Below, in pieces: positions 5,259-6,861 of a DNA stretch of 6,861 bases (within the stretch, counting starts at the first letter, position 1; each line of letters opens with the position of its first letter). The notes below the pieces were generated by a model, which was not told where the DNA came from, ran no database searches, and worked only from the letters and a program-made list of their open reading frames with translations. The DNA comes from an uncultured Clostridia bacterium (GTDB lineage Bacteria; Bacillota; Clostridia; Christensenellales; Aristaeellaceae): NCBI GenBank assembly GCA_937886445.1, contig CALGBY010000061.1:1-6861 (forward strand), written 5' to 3'. A program made the position numbers and the translations under genes.

Positions 5259-6626
5259 TCAGACACCTGATTTGCTTTTAGATATTTGATTCTTTTTTCG
5301 CCAGGATGCATAACGCATCAGACAGAACAAAGCACTGACCAGCCATGTAAGGCAGGCAGTCCACCAGATTCCCCATATGCCGATCCCGGGAATGAGTACG
5401 ATCAGCATAGGGATAAATATTCTTCCTATCATTTCTACAAAGCCGTTGATGAAAGAAAACAACACATCACCGACACCGTTCAGCGCGCCTCTGGTAATAT
5501 AGATGATGCCGAGAAAAGTGTAAAACCAGCTTGTGATCCTCAATGCCTTTTCGCCGATGGCGATGACTTCACCGTCGTCAACGAACACCGTCATGATGGG
5601 TTTACTGAGCAAGTGGACCATGAACAGCATAAGTATGGAAAAAGCTGTCGAAAGCAGAAGACCTTTTCGTATACCGTCCTTTACCCGTTCCATATCGTGT
5701 GCACCGTAATTCTGCCCTGCGAAAGTGGAAAGGGCGGATCCGACAGAACCATAGGGGAGGTGAAGAAGCGATTCAACGCGGTTGGTTGCCGTGAACGCAG
5801 CCATTGCGGCGGTTCCGAATCCGTTAACAAAAACCTGAAGCGCTGTGGAAGAAACGGCGATCAGTGACCATTGCATCGCGATAGGCATGCCAAGCCGAAC
5901 AGCACGCCGAATGATCACAGGATCCGGCTTCAGCTCGTCCTTGTGTACCCTGAAATACGGATTGCGTAAGCGCGCGTAGATGAAGCATCCGATCCCCGCG
6001 ATGAATTGAGCGATCACCGTAGCGATCGCGGCACCGAAAACCGCCAGCTTGAATACACAGACGAAAAGAAGATCCATCGCGATATTCAAAAAGCAGGATA
6101 CGATCAGAAAATAAAGCGGAGTTTTTGAATCGCCCAGTGAACGTTGTATCGATGAAGCGAAATTATATACGGCAACGAGGGGAACACCCAAACAGTTGAC
6201 TCGCATATATAGCACCGCGTCGTCCAGTACTTCATCAGGTGTTTTCAGCACAGAGAGCAGCGGCGGAGCAGCGATATAGGCAATAATCCCCATTACAAAA
6301 GACGAAACAAACATGAGATAGGCAGAATTTGCGATACTTTTGCGCACATAAACATCGTTTGACGCACCAAAATACTGCGATGTGATGATACCGCAGCCGG
6401 AACCGATTCCGTTTGACACAGAAAAGAACAGGAATGTGATGGAGCCTGTGGAACCGACTGCGGCAAGCGCGCCGCTTCCAACATATTTACCTACAACAGA
6501 AGAATCGACAATATTATATAGCTGCTGGAAAATATTGCCGAGCAGCATGGGAATAGCAAATGCGATCAACAGCCGCAGAGGATCTCCGACGGTCATATTG
6601 ACATTTTGAGAGCGTTGTCTGCTCAT
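5259..6626 (-). CDS. MATE family multidrug/toxin efflux transporter
   Basis: Predicted 455-aa inner-membrane antiporter of the MATE (multi antimicrobial extrusion) family, which exports cationic drugs or metabolites in exchange for Na+ or H+. The length is normal for the family. About 12 hydrophobic segments form two six-helix halves (roughly 16-40, 53-75, 97-120, 135-160, 168-190, 193-218, then 243-268, 275-300, 320-346, 360-384, 390-413, 416-437). Family hallmarks are IVDSSVVGKYVG near the end of helix 1 (Asp41), SQYFGAS (83-89) in the first half and the matching GQNYGA (304-309) in the second, plus QRSLGDSKTP. The C-terminus is a short basic tail. The ATG at 6626 follows AAGGAAG (6642-6636) with nine bases between. 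Upstream lie a TATAAT box and a perfect 11-bp inverted repeat, suggesting repressor control. The substrate cannot be predicted. Confidence 0.92.
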   Translation of the reverse strand: MSRQRSQNVNMTVGDPLRLLIAFAIPMLLGNIFQQLYNIVDSSVVGKYVGSGALAAVGSTGSITFLFFSVSNGIGSGCGIITSQYFGASNDVYVRKSIANSAYLMFVSSFVMGIIAYIAAPPLLSVLKTPDEVLDDAVLYMRVNCLGVPLVAVYNFASSIQRSLGDSKTPLYFLIVSCFLNIAMDLLFVCVFKLAVFGAAIATVIAQFIAGIGCFIYARLRNPYFRVHKDELKPDPVIIRRAVRLGMPIAMQWSLIAVSSTALQVFVNGFGTAAMAAFTATNRVESLLHLPYGSVGSALSTFAGQNYGAHDMERVKDGIRKGLLLSTAFSILMLFMVHLLSKPIMTVFVDDGEVIAIGEKALRITSWFYTFLGIIYITRGALNGVGDVLFSFINGFVEMIGRIFIPMLIVLIPGIGIWGIWWTACLTWLVSALFCLMRYASWRKKNQISKSKSGV

Positions 6627-6642
6627 AGAATGGCGCTTCCTT

Positions 6643-6672
6643 CTGTTTTCAAAATAATGTGTTTGAAAACAG
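6643..6672. promoter_or_regulatory. Perfect 11-bp inverted repeat, candidate operator of the MATE gene
   Basis: CTGTTTTCAAA (6643-6653) and TTTGAAAACAG (6662-6672) are exact reverse complements separated by 8 bp. The repeat covers the predicted transcription start and leader of the MATE gene. It begins four bases past the -10 element and ends at the Shine-Dalgarno. This suits a repressor operator of the MarR or TetR type. An alternative is an mRNA hairpin that exposes or masks the ribosome binding site. No regulator gene is adjacent within the window. Confidence 0.6.
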
Positions 6673-6676
6673 CACT

Positions 6677-6682
6677 ATTATA
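6677..6682 (-). promoter_or_regulatory. -10 element of the MATE promoter
   Basis: A perfect TATAAT on the minus strand, 51 bp before the ATG. No good -35 lies 16-18 bp upstream: the hexamer at 17 bp reads TACCGC. TTGGTC is present, but only 11 bp away. The promoter may be weak or need an activator. Confidence 0.5.
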
Positions 6683-6728
6683 CCGGTTTCAATGACCAAG
6701 CGGTATGATATTTCGATAAAAAAATAGT

Positions 6729-6740
6729 ATGAATATTCAT
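6729..6740. repeat. 12-bp perfect palindrome ATGAATATTCAT
   Basis: A perfect, fully AT-rich-centred palindrome without spacer, in the divergent intergenic region between the MATE gene and the gene starting at 6850. It lies about 47 bp upstream of the MATE -10. It could be a regulator site, but in AT-rich DNA chance is a real alternative. Confidence 0.3.
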
Positions 6741-6794
6741 CAAGTAGCTGGGCAGAAACCGATAAGGTAAAATATTTTTCGCACAATTGAAAAA

Positions 6795-6848
6795 GGAACT
6801 CCAGACGAATAGAGTTGCAGCAAAATCCAATGCGTCAGGAGGAGTTCC
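6795..6848 (+). repeat. GGAACTCC / GGAGTTCC inverted repeat overlapping a ribosome binding site
   Basis: GGAACTCC (6795-6802) and GGAGTTCC (6841-6848) are exact reverse complements 38 bases apart. The right arm contains the last two bases of the AGGAGG Shine-Dalgarno (6837-6842) and ends one base before the ATG at 6850. If the RNA folds this way, ribosome access to the downstream gene would be reduced. Confidence 0.4.
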
Positions 6849-6849
6849 C

Positions 6850-6861
6850 ATGGAAGAGATT
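6850..6861 (+). CDS. Start of an unidentified gene cut by the window end
   Basis: The ATG at 6850 is preceded by a full AGGAGG (6837-6842) with seven bases between, and the frame opens MEEI before the window ends. Four codons are too few to identify the product. The strong ribosome binding site makes a real start likely. The inverted repeat in front of it could mean translational control, or the end of a mobile element, but neither can be decided here. No clear promoter was found between 6740 and 6849. Confidence 0.5.

Noticed and set aside
5241..5281. Short plus-strand frame (MCIFRHLICF) after GGAGG
   Set aside because: The Shine-Dalgarno is only three bases from the ATG, the peptide is 10 aa, and it runs antisense into the end of the MATE gene just past a terminator.
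6684..6761. CGGTTTC / GAAACCG inverted repeat across the right intergenic region
   Set aside because: The arms are 7 bp and 64 bp apart. That is too weak to separate from chance in this region.
1..6861. CRISPR array, tRNA or rRNA genes, complete insertion sequence, prophage genes
   Set aside because: No regularly spaced repeats, no cloverleaf-like or rRNA-like segments, and no transposase, integrase or phage protein were recognised on either strand.

Overview
The window looks like chromosomal DNA from a low-to-moderate GC Gram-positive (Firmicutes) bacterium, most likely a gut-associated Clostridia lineage (Lachnospiraceae- or Ruminococcaceae-like). The reasons are AGGAGG-type ribosome binding sites, sigma-A-like promoters, and the style of the MATE transporter, the GH2 beta-galactosidase and the XRE regulator. 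The taxonomic call is inference from protein style, not from a marker gene.

Layout, left to right. Positions 1-238 are non-coding and hold a hairpin pair and a probable leftward terminator. 239-970 (-) encodes an XRE-type helix-turn-helix regulator with a LexA/S24-like C-terminal fold that lacks the usual catalytic serine. 971-1143 is its leader, with GTTCCG-type inverted repeats. 1144-4086 (-) encodes a full-length LacZ-type GH2 beta-galactosidase of 980 aa. 4087-4315 is a divergent regulatory region with a good promoter in each direction and a nested palindrome between them. 4316-5122 (+) encodes a glutamate-racemase-family protein with both catalytic cysteines but an altered first active-site motif. 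Around 5192-5212 a bidirectional terminator separates it from 5259-6626 (-), a 12-helix MATE efflux transporter. A perfect 11-bp inverted repeat lies between the transporter's -10 element and its ribosome binding site. 6627-6849 is a second divergent intergenic region, and a new plus-strand gene begins at 6850 and runs off the window.

The genes do not form one obvious pathway. The beta-galactosidase and the regulator share a strand with a 173-bp gap and no clear terminator between them, so read-through is possible. The racemase and the transporter are convergent and look independently expressed. I found no CRISPR array, tRNA, rRNA, complete mobile element or clearly novel system. The points most worth checking are the CGT-for-CNT change in the racemase, the serine-less S24-like regulator, the two candidate operators, and the hairpins near both window edges.
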